DNA from: JALHVH01 sp964544265
GTDB lineage: Bacteria > Acidobacteriota > Aminicenantia > Aminicenantales > Saccharicenantaceae
Assembly (NCBI GenBank): GCA_964544265.1
Contig: CAZJBD010000001.1
Coordinates: 1-64,000, forward strand
Reading direction: 5' to 3'
DNA: 64,000 nt
Part shown: one piece after another, positions 28,119 to 38,100 of the stretch
Layout of the letters: each line of letters opens with the position of its first letter
Numbering within the stretch: position 1 is the first letter of the stretch
The notes under the pieces: generated by a model
What the model was told of the DNA's origin: nothing
The model's database searches: none
The model's input: the letters and a program-made list of their open reading frames with translations, nothing else
Position numbers and translations under genes: made by a program

Positions 28119-29351
28119 ATGCACGATAAAAAAAATCAGGCTACCCGAAGAGAATTTATGAAACAAAGCTTGGCCGGGGCCGCCGGGCTTGCTTTTTCGC
28201 TTCCTCAAATAAGGAGCCGGATTCCAGACCATAACGTTCAGCAGGATGGGAAAAGAGGGGACGTTGTTTTCCGCACTCTGGGACGGACGGGCATCCGCGT
28301 TCCCGTCATCAGCCTGGGCGCTCCGAGCAGCATCGATCTCATACAAAAAGCCCTGGATGCCGGAGTCATGCATTTTGATACGGCTTATCGTTACGGTGCG
28401 GGCACGAGCGAGATGCTGCTGGGGCAGGCTCTAAAAGGAAGGCCCCGGGAATCGTACATCGCTGCCACTAAGATCCTGGGACTGCGCGACAACCTGACGG
28501 GATTGCCTCCCGCGGGCGTCGGAGCTGATGAATTCAGGGAAGACTTTCGCAAAAAATTGGAGGTGAGCTTAAAGCGTCTCGGCGTGGATTATCTCGATAT
28601 CCTCTTCCTGCATGGGGTCGAAAGACCGGATCTGCTGGGTCTTGCCCTCATCAAAGACGTCCTGCAGGAGATTAAGGAAGAGGGGAAAGCGCGGTATATA
28701 GGAGCCACGTTTCATCATAAGGAACTCGAGCTGATTCCCGCCGTGGTCAAAGAAAAAATTTACGATGTCATTCTCACCTCCCACAATTTTCGCCAACCGC
28801 ACCGGGAGGAGGTCCGGAAGGCCATCGCCTCGGCGGCTCAGGCCGGGCTCGGCATCATCGCCATGAAGACCGTTGCCGGGGCTTTTTGGGATAGGGAGCG
28901 GAAGTTTCCCGTCAATGTCCCGGCGGCCTTGAAATGGGTTCTCCAGAGCGAACATATCCACACGATCATCCCCGGGGTGGAAAACTTTGACCAGCTCGCC
29001 CAGGATGTCGGAGTGATGAAAGACCTGCGCCTAACGGCACAGGAAGAAGAGGATTTGAGATTCGGGGAGAAAATGAAACTCTCCGGTCTTTACTGCGCCC
29101 AGTGCGGCGCGTGCCGGGAGCAGTGTCCCTTCGGCCTTGAGATTCCGACCGTGATGAGAAGTTTTATGTATGCTTATGGCTATCGTCAGCCCGCAAAAGC
29201 AAAGGCCACCCTGTTGGAGCGGGCGCCGGATAAAATCGTCTGCCGGTCTTGTCGAAGGTGCGCCGTTTCCTGTACGATGGGGTTCGATGTGCCCGGCCGG
29301 ATGAGAGATGTCGTCCGCCTTCTGGATGTGCCCGATGAATTCTTGGCGTAA
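28119..29351 (+). CDS. Tat-exported aldo/keto reductase with two [4Fe-4S] motifs
   Basis: 410 residues. The N terminus has TRREFMK and a hydrophobic stretch, a twin-arginine signal. An aldo/keto reductase barrel follows: FRTLGRTGIRVPVISLG, the catalytic FDTAYRYG segment (Asp and Tyr) and DYLDILFLHG. The C terminus carries two ferredoxin-like clusters: Cys326-x2-Cys329-x2-Cys332-x3-Cys336-Pro, and Cys375-x2-Cys378-x2-Cys381-x3-Cys385. Such a protein could couple carbonyl chemistry to electron transfer in the periplasm. A good GAGGAAAG precedes the ATG. The 3' end overlaps the next gene by 17 bases. Confidence 0.88.
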   Translation: MHDKKNQATRREFMKQSLAGAAGLAFSLPQIRSRIPDHNVQQDGKRGDVVFRTLGRTGIRVPVISLGAPSSIDLIQKALDAGVMHFDTAYRYGAGTSEMLLGQALKGRPRESYIAATKILGLRDNLTGLPPAGVGADEFREDFRKKLEVSLKRLGVDYLDILFLHGVERPDLLGLALIKDVLQEIKEEGKARYIGATFHHKELELIPAVVKEKIYDVILTSHNFRQPHREEVRKAIASAAQAGLGIIAMKTVAGAFWDRERKFPVNVPAALKWVLQSEHIHTIIPGVENFDQLAQDVGVMKDLRLTAQEEEDLRFGEKMKLSGLYCAQCGACREQCPFGLEIPTVMRSFMYAYGYRQPAKAKATLLERAPDKIVCRSCRRCAVSCTMGFDVPGRMRDVVRLLDVPDEFLA

Positions 29352-31563
29352 TCTCGTATTCCTCATTCTCGCTTTTTTTATTTTGCCGGGAACTATCCCC
29401 GCCCAGCCCGGCCGACGCGGCCCGATGGTTATATCGCGGACGAATGGTCCTGTCATTCTTGACGGGCTGAGCAACGAGCCGGCCTGGAAGAATATCGAAT
29501 CCCTTCCTTTTGTCCAGATCGAGCCCCGGGCCGGCGCCGAACCTTCAGAACGTACAGAGGTTCTTTTAGCCTATGACAAGGACTATCTCTACGTGGCGGG
29601 CCGGCTTTATGATCGAGAGCCGGAAAAAATCTATTCCAACTCCAAACAGCGCGATTCGGGCAATCCCAGCTGCGAATGGTTCGGGATCGTTATCGATTCT
29701 TTCAACGACAAGGAGAATGCCTTGGCCTTTTTCACGACACCATCAGGCCTGCGCTGGGATGCGGCCGTGTTTGGTGATGCCCAGGGAGAGGAACCTATCA
29801 ATACGAGTTGGAACACCTTCTGGGACGTGGCTACAGCCCGAAACGGTGAAGGCTGGTTTGCCGAATTTCGCGTCCCCTTTTCGAGCCTTCGTTTCCAAAA
29901 CAAAGAGGACCAGGTTGTTGTGGGGATCATCGTCTGGAGACAAATCGCCCGGAAAAACGAATGGGACATTTTTCCGGCCATCCCTCCGGATTGGGGCTTC
30001 TGGAGCAAGTTTAAGCCCTCTCAAGCCCAGGAATTCGTCCTGGAAGGCATCGTCAATAAGAGGCCCGTCTACATGACCCCCTATGCTCTGGGAGGATTGG
30101 GCCGGGCCGCGGAACTCAATGAAGCCAAAACGGGCTATCGTCAGAGCGAAAGCGTAGAACGGCAGGCCGGCCTGGATCTTAAATACGGACCCTCAAGCAA
30201 CCTGACGCTTGACCTGACCCTGAACCCCGATTTCGCCCAGGTGGAGGCCGATGACGAGCAGGTCAACCTGACCCGCTTTTCCCTTTTTTTCCCCGAGAAA
30301 CGGCTGTTCTTCCAAGAACGTTCCAGCATCTTTGATTTTGAGTTCGAGGTGACCGACAGCAACCGGCTATTCTACAGCCGGCGGATCGGCATTCAAGAGA
30401 CCCGGCGGGTGGGGATTCTGGGAGGCGCTCGGCTTGTAGGAAGGGTGGGACCCTGGGACCTGGGTTTTCTTGATATGCAGACTTCATCCAGCGAGAATTT
30501 ATCCTCGGAAAACATGGCCGTGTTGCGGCTGCGCCGACAGCTCTTCAATCCCAATTCTTATATCGGGGGAATGATGACAAGCCGGATCGGCGCCGGCGGG
30601 GCCTATAATTATGCTTTAGGTTTGGACGGGGTTATTCGCGTTATCGGCGATAATTACCTGACCGTAAAGGTGGCCCAGACATTTGCGTCGGGAAAAGAGA
30701 ACGATTTCTTATCTTCCGCTTCGTCCCGTTACTATCTGAATTGGCTGCGGCGCTCGTACAAAGGTTTGGGCTATGGCTTGAGCTTTTCCGGCTGCGGAGC
30801 CGATTACGAGCCGGGATTGGGTTTTCAGTTGAGGGAGAATTATTCTCGTCTGGTGACCAACCTTTGGTATGGATGGTATCCAGGGGAGAAATCTCCGGTC
30901 TTTAGTCAAATCCTTGAGTTTCCTGTATATCTGTTTATCCGGAACGGAGATCATGTCGTCGAAACCTTTAACATGGGACCGATCTGGCACTTTAGCGCCA
31001 AAAGCGGGTACGAATGGTCCATCAATCCCAGCTTTAGCTACGAGAGTGTTCCCCAGACATTTTTCCTTTCGGATAGGGCTGAGGTTCCTGCGGGGGAGTA
31101 CCGGTTTGCTGGGCTTAAAATGCAATTTTTCACACCATCCAGAAGAGCTCTGGCTGCGGCGATGGGCCTCGACGTCGGCTCGTTTTACGACGGCCGCCGG
31201 TTTTCCCTCATACTGAATCCAAAATGGTCTGCTCTTTCCGACCTTGAGCTCGAAGGGTTTTATGAATTCGACCGGGTGACTTTTCCCAGCCGCGGCCAGG
31301 CATTCGTCGCTCATATTGCCAGGCTCCGGGCCCTTTATATGCTGAGCACGGAGTTTTCCGCCAGCGCCTTCATTCAATATAATAGCGCGTCCGACGCCCT
31401 TATTGGAAATATCCGCTTGCGCTATAATCCGAGGGAGGGAATCGACCTTTATCTTGTCTATAATGAGACCCTGAACACAAGCCGAAGCCGTCAGGTCCCC
31501 GCTCTCCCTCTTTCGTCGGGCCGGGCTGTGATGATCAAATATTCCTATACGTTCAGTCTCTGA
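29335..31563 (+). CDS. DUF5916 outer-membrane barrel with CBM9-like domain
   Basis: 742 residues with a signal peptide (FLILAFFILPGTIPAQ). Residues 25-220 form a CBM9-like beta-sandwich: PVILDGLSNEPAWKNI, then DYLYVAGRLYDREPEK and EFRVPFSSLRF. The rest is DUF5916, predicted as an outer-membrane beta-barrel, with LTLDLTLNPDFAQVEADDEQ and FFPEKRLFFQE as hallmark segments; the chain ends with strand-like YSYTFSL. The role is unknown, with polymer binding or uptake inferred. The start at 29335 gives the signal peptide and overlaps the reductase gene, so translation may be coupled. The 120-base gap after it holds a TTGACA at 31632 but no well-placed -10 box. Confidence 0.85.
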   Translation: MNSWRNLVFLILAFFILPGTIPAQPGRRGPMVISRTNGPVILDGLSNEPAWKNIESLPFVQIEPRAGAEPSERTEVLLAYDKDYLYVAGRLYDREPEKIYSNSKQRDSGNPSCEWFGIVIDSFNDKENALAFFTTPSGLRWDAAVFGDAQGEEPINTSWNTFWDVATARNGEGWFAEFRVPFSSLRFQNKEDQVVVGIIVWRQIARKNEWDIFPAIPPDWGFWSKFKPSQAQEFVLEGIVNKRPVYMTPYALGGLGRAAELNEAKTGYRQSESVERQAGLDLKYGPSSNLTLDLTLNPDFAQVEADDEQVNLTRFSLFFPEKRLFFQERSSIFDFEFEVTDSNRLFYSRRIGIQETRRVGILGGARLVGRVGPWDLGFLDMQTSSSENLSSENMAVLRLRRQLFNPNSYIGGMMTSRIGAGGAYNYALGLDGVIRVIGDNYLTVKVAQTFASGKENDFLSSASSRYYLNWLRRSYKGLGYGLSFSGCGADYEPGLGFQLRENYSRLVTNLWYGWYPGEKSPVFSQILEFPVYLFIRNGDHVVETFNMGPIWHFSAKSGYEWSINPSFSYESVPQTFFLSDRAEVPAGEYRFAGLKMQFFTPSRRALAAAMGLDVGSFYDGRRFSLILNPKWSALSDLELEGFYEFDRVTFPSRGQAFVAHIARLRALYMLSTEFSASAFIQYNSASDALIGNIRLRYNPREGIDLYLVYNETLNTSRSRQVPALPLSSGRAVMIKYSYTFSL

Positions 31564-31683
31564 TAGGAAATCTCAGAGTTTTTCGGTCAATTAGCAGCTT
31601 TTCCCCCGCTATTTTGTATTTGACGAAAACATTGACAGGCAACAACAGATGCATTATTGCTAAAATAAGGGAAGGATCGACAA

Positions 31684-32529
31684 TTGAATATTCAGATCAT
31701 TCAGGTTCCTTATGACTCAGGTCATAAGAGCGTTCGAATGGGGCGCGGGCCCGAGCATTTCCTCGAACGTGGGATTGATCAAGTCCTCAGAGATTGTGGT
31801 CATCAAGTTAGCTCATATCGCATCGAATCAAATGCTGCTTTACCGACCGAGATTGGGACGATGTTGGAATTGAATCGGAGGTTGGCCGAGCGGGTCAATT
31901 CAGCCGTCAGGAACAAGATGTTTCCCATTGTGCTGGCCGGAAATTGTAATAGTTGCCTTGGCGCCATGGGGGGAATTGGTCAAAGCCGGTTAGGCATCAT
32001 CTGGTTCGATGCTCATGGAGATTTCAATACCCCAGAAACCACCCTCAGTGGGTGTCTTGACGGGATGGGGCTTGCCATGGCGGCAGGTCACTGTTGGCGG
32101 TCGTTTCTGAGAACAATCCCTGGTTTTGACCCTATCCCAGAAGCTAATATCCTTCATATAGGTGTGCGCGATTTGGACCCAGAAGAGAAGAAATTGCTCC
32201 AAAGATCGGAGATTGAGGTTGTAACGCCATATAAAGACGAAGGTAAGTTCCGTAAAGCTATTGATAAAGCACTCGACAAACTAAGGAATAGGGTAAAAGA
32301 ACTTTATCTCCATGTGGATATTGACGTTCTTGATACCGGCGAGGCATTGCCAAATCATTTGGCAGTGCCGGGCGGTCTTTCGGAAGAAGTTGTTGAGGAA
32401 GCTATAAGAATGGTCAAAGAGAGATTTGAGGTTTGCGCAAGTGCCCTGACTGCTTTTGATCCGGATTATGATAAAAACGACAAGGTTCTAGATGCCGGTA
32501 TCAGAATAATTAAAGCATTCGCGGCGTAG
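31684..32529 (+). CDS. Arginase/agmatinase-family protein with altered metal motif
   Basis: 281 residues of the ureohydrolase fold, starting at TTG with AGGGAAGGA 7 bases upstream. Manganese-ligand motifs are present as DAHGD (Asp109, His111, Asp113) and HVDIDVLD (Asp212, Asp214). The usual GGDHS motif reads GNCNS, so the first metal-binding histidine is Asn89. GNCNS variants are known in some arginase-family members, and one metal site may be weak or missing. The substrate (arginine, agmatine or another guanidino compound) cannot be assigned. Codon use is visibly more AT-rich than in neighbouring housekeeping genes, consistent with transfer. Confidence 0.85.
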   Translation: MNIQIIQVPYDSGHKSVRMGRGPEHFLERGIDQVLRDCGHQVSSYRIESNAALPTEIGTMLELNRRLAERVNSAVRNKMFPIVLAGNCNSCLGAMGGIGQSRLGIIWFDAHGDFNTPETTLSGCLDGMGLAMAAGHCWRSFLRTIPGFDPIPEANILHIGVRDLDPEEKKLLQRSEIEVVTPYKDEGKFRKAIDKALDKLRNRVKELYLHVDIDVLDTGEALPNHLAVPGGLSEEVVEEAIRMVKERFEVCASALTAFDPDYDKNDKVLDAGIRIIKAFAA

Positions 32530-32584
32530 ACCTCAGCGGGCAAATGCCAGCAAAACATGGAGGTAAAGAACAAAGGAGACGCCG

Positions 32585-33037
32585 ATGGATTTGAAGGTCA
32601 GACGTGCTCGGCTAGGTGATCTTGAAAAACTCATCTCTTTTGCACTAGAAGAGGCTAGGGAGGCTGAGGGACTCAAAAAGGTGCCGGCGACTTTAAGAAA
32701 GGGCATCGAGACCGCTCTTTATGACGAAACTATAGCTTTATACTGGGTTTTGGTTGATAAAAACGATGAACCGGTAGGGAATGTGTCCGCTCTCAGAGAA
32801 TGGAGCAACTGGAATGCCGGCTTTTATTGGTGGATTCAGAGCATGTATATCTCGCCCGAATATCGGGGGAAAGGCTATCTGTCAAAGCTTCTTGATGCCG
32901 TTAAAGCCGAAGCTCGTAGACAAGGAGGCCTGGACCTCAGGCTGTACGTGAACAAAGACAATAACCGGGCTGTAAAAGCATATCTCAAATCAGGCTTCAC
33001 GGAATCAAAGTACAAAATCATGATTCAAGGACTTTGA
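32585..33037 (+). CDS. GNAT-family N-acetyltransferase
   Basis: 150 residues. The acetyl-CoA loop reads MYISPEYRGKGYLSKLLDAV and the fold ends with AVKAYLKSGFTES, both standard GNAT features. Acceptor unknown. An AAAGGAG sequence lies 6 bases before the ATG. Same AT-rich character and orientation as the arginase-like gene before it. Confidence 0.85.
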   Translation: MDLKVRRARLGDLEKLISFALEEAREAEGLKKVPATLRKGIETALYDETIALYWVLVDKNDEPVGNVSALREWSNWNAGFYWWIQSMYISPEYRGKGYLSKLLDAVKAEARRQGGLDLRLYVNKDNNRAVKAYLKSGFTESKYKIMIQGL

Positions 33038-33112
33038 ATGCGAACTGAGCTCCATCCATACTGGCGAGCTTGGCCGTTGGGCAAAGACCGGGAATAAGTA
33101 AAGGGTGAAAAA

Positions 33113-33652
33113 ATGAAAACCAGTGAAGCAAGGAATCTTGCCGGGTGCTGCGGACTCTATTGCGGATTATGCAACAAGTATCAGTCAAAAGCACCCAGCA
33201 GATGCATGGGTTGTCAATTGGGAGAACAACACTCATGGTGCAGTATTTGGAGTTGCTGTGTCCAGAAACACGGATTTGAGACTTGTGCCGAATGCGGGGA
33301 AATATTCATTTGCCCGATCTTCCAGAGAAGAAAAGTCGTGGAGTGGATTCCGGCTGCTGATAATTTGCGTCAAATTAAAGACGTCGGTTTAGAAAGTTGG
33401 TTAAGAGAACAAATAGAAAGACAGGCCATGCTGGAGAAATGGCTACAGAATTACAATGAAGGTCGATCAATGACCTTTTATTGTAAAGTCTGCGCGAGAA
33501 TGCCGCTGAACTTGATGAACGAAGCGATAAAAGAAGCAAAAGAAAAACTTTTGTGTGAAAAAGTCGACATTTCTGATATGAAATCAAAAGCAAGGATTCT
33601 TAAGGCCGTCGTCAGAGATTTGGCTTTAAGGGTCAATATCAAGTTGGACTAA
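33113..33652 (+). CDS. DUF3795-type cysteine-rich protein
   Basis: 179 residues. The N-terminal 75 residues carry at least a dozen cysteines in the DUF3795 arrangement: CCGLYCGLC, CMGC, WCSIWSCC, CAECGEIFICP. These probably bind zinc or an iron-sulphur cluster. The C-terminal half is helical with a further CKVC pair near residue 127. No function is known for the family. It is the last of three AT-rich accessory genes before the esterase/beta-lactamase homologue. A CCGTG/CACGG inverted repeat lies just after the stop, without a T tract. Confidence 0.8.
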   Translation: MKTSEARNLAGCCGLYCGLCNKYQSKAPSRCMGCQLGEQHSWCSIWSCCVQKHGFETCAECGEIFICPIFQRRKVVEWIPAADNLRQIKDVGLESWLREQIERQAMLEKWLQNYNEGRSMTFYCKVCARMPLNLMNEAIKEAKEKLLCEKVDISDMKSKARILKAVVRDLALRVNIKLD

Positions 33653-33788
33653 GAGCGGCGCTGATTTATTACGCCGTGGACTTCACGGACGGAGGGAACT
33701 GACGTATAATGTCATCCCTGAACGCGGACAAGCCTAACACGGCGGAGGTCCGTCGTTCCTGAAAATAAACAAACTCGGATGAACTGAA

Positions 33789-35090
33789 ATGAATAATACC
33801 CAGAAATTCAGGTTCTTCAGCAGGCCTTTTCTTGCGGCTGCCATTTGCTTCCTGGCTTTGGCTTCTCTTCTTCAGGCCGCGGTCCTGCCCAAGGCCAAGC
33901 CCGCAGAGGTCGGTTTGTCCGCCGAACGCCTGGGGCGGCTCGGGCGGGTTATGCAGGAATATGTGGATCATGATAGGACAAAAGGCGTGGTCGTGCTCCT
34001 TATGCGGAACGGAAAGGTTGCCTACCACGAGGCGTTTGGCCTGCTGAATCCTGAGAAGCGGACGCCGATGCCTCTCGATGCGATCTTCCGTATCGCGTCC
34101 CAATCCAAGGCCGTGACCAGCGCGGCCGTCATGACGCTCTTTGAAGAGGGGAAGTTCCTCTTGGACGATCCCGTCGCGAGGTATATTCCAGAACTCACGG
34201 AGACACGGATCGCCGTGCCTGCCCAGGAAAAGGGCGCGGCCGGTTATGCGACGGTCCCTGCGAAACGGCCTATCACGATCCGAGACCTTCTGACCCACAC
34301 GGCGGGCATCTCCTACGGCGACGGCCCTGCCCGGGAGGATTATATCAAGGCCGGCGTCTACGGCTGGAATCTTTCGGCCAAGGATATCAGCATCGGCGAC
34401 TACATCAAAAAGCTTGCCGCCCTGCCGTTCGATGCCCAGCCGGGAGAACGGTTCGTTTACGGTTACAACACGGACATTCTCGGCTACCTCATCGAACGCG
34501 TATCCGGGATGAGCCTGGCCGAATATATCGAAAAAAGGATCAGCGGTCCGTTGGGCATGACCGATACGCATTTTTTCCTGCCGGAAAGCAAGATCGGGCG
34601 TTTCACGCCGGTCTACGGGGCCGATGAAAACGGAAAGCTCAAGCTTATCGAACCTTCCTCCGATAATCCCTATGTCAAGGGACCGAAGAAGTGTTATGCC
34701 GGCGGCGCCGGACTTCTCGCGACCGCGGATAATTACGCCCGTTTTCTCCAGATGCTCCTCAACGGCGGCGAACTCGAGGGCGCCCGTATCCTCAGCCCGA
34801 AGTCGGTCGAGCTCATGACCGCAAACCACGTCGGGAGCCTTTACTCGGGCAGCGCGCAGGGATTCGGACTGGGATTCTGGGTGACCGAAAAACTCGGACG
34901 AACGGGCCTGCCGGGGTCCGTCGGAGCGTTCGGCTGGGGCGGCGCCTACTATACGACCTACTGGGTTGATCCCGTTGAGAAACTCGTGGCCGTCTTCATG
35001 ACCCAGCTCCTGCCGGCCGGGGCGATCGATCTCCACGACAAGTTCAAGGTCATGGTCTATCAGTCGATCATCGATTCCTACGAACGATGA
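33789..35090 (+). CDS. Exported serine hydrolase, class C beta-lactamase/EstB family
   Basis: 433 residues with a signal peptide (AAAICFLALASLLQA). The penicillin-binding/serine hydrolase fold is clear: the SxxK nucleophile motif is Ser104-Gln-Ser-Lys107 in RIASQSKAVT, the YGYN segment in FVYGYNTDILGYLIE is the Tyr motif, and GWGGAYYT near the C terminus is the third motif. The YGY(S/N)TDxLG form is typical of EstB-type esterases more than true beta-lactamases. Likely a periplasmic esterase or peptidase; antibiotic resistance should not be assumed. A hairpin terminator follows the stop. Confidence 0.88.
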   Translation: MNNTQKFRFFSRPFLAAAICFLALASLLQAAVLPKAKPAEVGLSAERLGRLGRVMQEYVDHDRTKGVVVLLMRNGKVAYHEAFGLLNPEKRTPMPLDAIFRIASQSKAVTSAAVMTLFEEGKFLLDDPVARYIPELTETRIAVPAQEKGAAGYATVPAKRPITIRDLLTHTAGISYGDGPAREDYIKAGVYGWNLSAKDISIGDYIKKLAALPFDAQPGERFVYGYNTDILGYLIERVSGMSLAEYIEKRISGPLGMTDTHFFLPESKIGRFTPVYGADENGKLKLIEPSSDNPYVKGPKKCYAGGAGLLATADNYARFLQMLLNGGELEGARILSPKSVELMTANHVGSLYSGSAQGFGLGFWVTEKLGRTGLPGSVGAFGWGGAYYTTYWVDPVEKLVAVFMTQLLPAGAIDLHDKFKVMVYQSIIDSYER

Positions 35091-35091
35091 T

Positions 35092-35120
35092 GCCCGGGGA
35101 TAACCCGGGCCTATTTATAG
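35092..35120 (+). terminator. Hairpin terminator after the serine hydrolase
   Basis: GCCCGGG (35092-35098) and CCCGGGC (35104-35110) form a perfect 7-bp stem with a GATAA loop, followed by CTATTTATAG. It starts 2 bases after the stop and lies between two convergent genes. The T tract is short, so efficiency may be modest. Confidence 0.55.
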
Positions 35121-35167
35121 TCCTTTCCGGACGAAGCTTTTTGAAGACAATCCCGAAATCGTGAGGG

Positions 35168-38100
35168 CTACTTGGATTCTTGATCTGAGCCAGCCTTGTT
35201 CTTGCGCTTGACGCGCACCTTCTCGGCGATGACGTAGAACGCCGGAACGACGACCAGGCTCAAGGCCGTGGACAGGACCAAACCGCCGATGACCGCGATG
35301 GCCATGGGTGTCCGGATTTCCGATCCCGACCCGAGTCCTAGGGCGGGCGGGATAGCTGCCATAAGAGTGGCGACGGCAGTCATGAGGATGGGCCTCAGCC
35401 GGATGGGCCCGGCTTTCTCCATGGATTCCCGAGGGCTAAATCCCTTGGCCTTGAAGGCATTCGCGTAATCGACCAGGATGATGGAGTTCTTCTTGACGAT
35501 CCCCATCAGGAGCAGCAGCCCGATCATGCTGAAAATGTTCAGGCTCTGCCTGGTAATCAAAAGGGCGAAAGCCGCGCCGGCGATGGACAAGGGCAGAATG
35601 GTGATGATCGTGATCGGATCTTTGTAGGAATTGAACTGGGAGGCCAGAATCATGTAGGCGATGGCGATGCCCAGGAACATGGCGAATACGAGGCTGCTCA
35701 TCGATTCCCGGAATGCGACGCTGGCCCCGCTCAGGACAACCCGGTAGCCGACCGGCATGTCCTTGCCCAGGCTTTCAACGTATTTGATCGCCTCGTTCTG
35801 GGCGTGGCCGGGCGCCACATTGGCGTAGATCGTGATGGCCCTTTCCCTGTCCCTGCGGGTAATGGCCTGGAGGGCGGGCCGCTCTTTCGAGGTCACGAGC
35901 GAGGAAAGGGGCACGAGCTCACCCTGGCGGGTCCTTACTTGAAGCCTGGCGATATCCTCAGGCCTGGACCTCTGGGAGGCCATGAGCTTGAGCCGGACGT
36001 CGATCCGGCGGCCGCCGGTGCTGTATTTGCCGACGCGGACTCCCCCGACCAGGGCGTTGAGGGTCGTGGCGAGGTCGTCGATGGATACGCCGATGTCTGC
36101 CGCCATGGCCCGATCGGGCTCGATACGAAGCTCGGGCATGCCGAGCTGGTAATCCGTGTCCATATCGACAACCAGGCCGCTGGCCTGGAGCCGGCTCATG
36201 ATCGTCTGACTTTCGGTGACGAGCTGGTCCCAGTTGGAGCCGCGGACAGAGAACTCGACGGGAAAGCCTCGCTGGGCGGTTAATCCCTGCTGGGAAAGGT
36301 CCTGGAGGACGGCGCGCAGGCCCGGGATGGCGTTCAGTTCCCGGCGCAGGATGCCGGAGAGCTGGGCTTGATTGAGCTTGCGGTCTTTGGGCGGGACGAT
36401 GGTCACGAACAGGTTGCCCTGATTGACGCTCCCCCCGAAACCGCCGATGAAGCCGTAAAGCTGGGTGACCTCTGGCCGCGCGGCCACGATGTCTTCCGCC
36501 TTCTTGATGAGTTTATCCGTTTCTGTCAGGTCGGAGCCGACGGCGGTTTGTATGCGGATCGAGAGGCGGCTTAGGTCCTGGGACGGGACGAATTCGGCGG
36601 GCAGGATCGACAAGACGACAAGCGACACGGCGAAGAGGAGGACGGCCAGAATGAGGATGAGGCCGGGCTTGCGAAGGCTGCTATGCAGGACCTTGGAATA
36701 TATGCCCTCCAGCTTGCGGAAGCTGTTGTCCATCAGGAGTCCCATACGGCTCCGGCCTTCGCGCGAGGTCTTCAGGAATTGGGAACACCTGGCCGGCGCC
36801 AAAGTCACCGCTTCGACGTAGGATAGAAGCACGGCCAGGCAAAGCGTGATGCCGAACTGAAGGAAGAACCGGCCGATGATCCCCTTGATGAAGACAACCG
36901 GAACAAAAATGGCGACGACGGCCAGGGTGGCTGCTAGGGCCGCGAAGGCGATTTCATGCGTTCCCTCCAGGGCGGCTGGGACGAGGGCCTTCCCGCCCTC
37001 CCTGTGGCGGAAGATGTTCTCCATGACCATGATGGCGTCGTCGACGACGATCCCCACTGCTAGAGCCAGACCGAGGAGCGTAAATGTATTGAAAGTGAAG
37101 CCGAGAAAGTAGATGATGGCGATCGTTCCCATGAGCGACATCGGGATGGCCAGGATGACGTTTAGGGTGCTCGAGAACGAACCCAGGAACATCCAGCAGA
37201 CGAGGGCGGTCAGGATGACCGACAGAAACAGCTCGAGCTTGATCTCCTTGACCGAGTCCTCGATGAAGGTCGTCGAATCGAAGACGATGTTGATCGTCAT
37301 GCCCTCGGGCAGGGTTTTTCCGTACCCGGTCATGGCCTTCTTGGCTGCTTTGGCCACGGCCACCGCGTTGGCCCCGCGCTGCTTCTTGATGCCGATGCCC
37401 TGGGCGGGCACGCCGTTGATCCGGGCCATCCTCCGGATGTCCTCGAAGCCGTCCTCGACCAGGGAGACGTCGCTGAGATAGATGGGACTGCCGCCGGTCT
37501 CTCGAACGACGATGTGGCGTAGAGTCTCCAGATCGACGGCCTCGCCGAGGACCCGGACGTTGACTTCGCGCCCCGGCGTTTCCAGCCGGCCGGCGGGAAG
37601 CTCCACATGTTCTCTTTGGAGGGCCAGGATGACATCGGAGACGGTCAGCCCCTTCTCGTCAAGCTGGGCGGCGTCGAGCCAGACCCGAATATTGCGGGTC
37701 ATGACCCCCATCATTGTGATCTCACCAACCCCTGGGATCGTCTGGAGTTTTTCCTTGAGCCCGTACTGGACATAATCGCTGAGGACGCGCGGCGGGAAGG
37801 GGCCGCCCATGGAGACCATCATAATAGGTTGGTCCTCGGGATTGCTTTTGGAGATCACGGGAGGGTCGATGTCGCGGGGCAGCCGGCGGGCCGCCTGTGA
37901 GACCTTGGTCTGGACGTCCTGCAAGGCGAGGTCTACGTTGCGTGAGAGATCGAGCTCGATCGAGATGTACGCCGAGCCCATGCGGGAGCTCGAGGTGATC
38001 GTCCGGAGCCCTTCGGTCTGCACCAGGGCTTCTTCCAAGGGCTCGACGATATCGTTCTCGACGACTTCGGGAGCTGCTCCCTCCCAGACGACCGACACCG

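Noticed and set aside
31632..31666. TTGACA with TAAAAT before the arginase-like gene
   Set aside because: The spacer would be 23 bases, too long for a sigma70 promoter.
33655..33700. Short inverted repeat after the DUF3795 gene as a terminator
   Set aside because: The CCGTG/CACGG stem is only 5 bp and has no T tract.
33789..35090. Reading the serine hydrolase as an antibiotic-resistance beta-lactamase
   Set aside because: The YGYN and GWGG motifs point to the EstB-type esterase group. Resistance is not supported.
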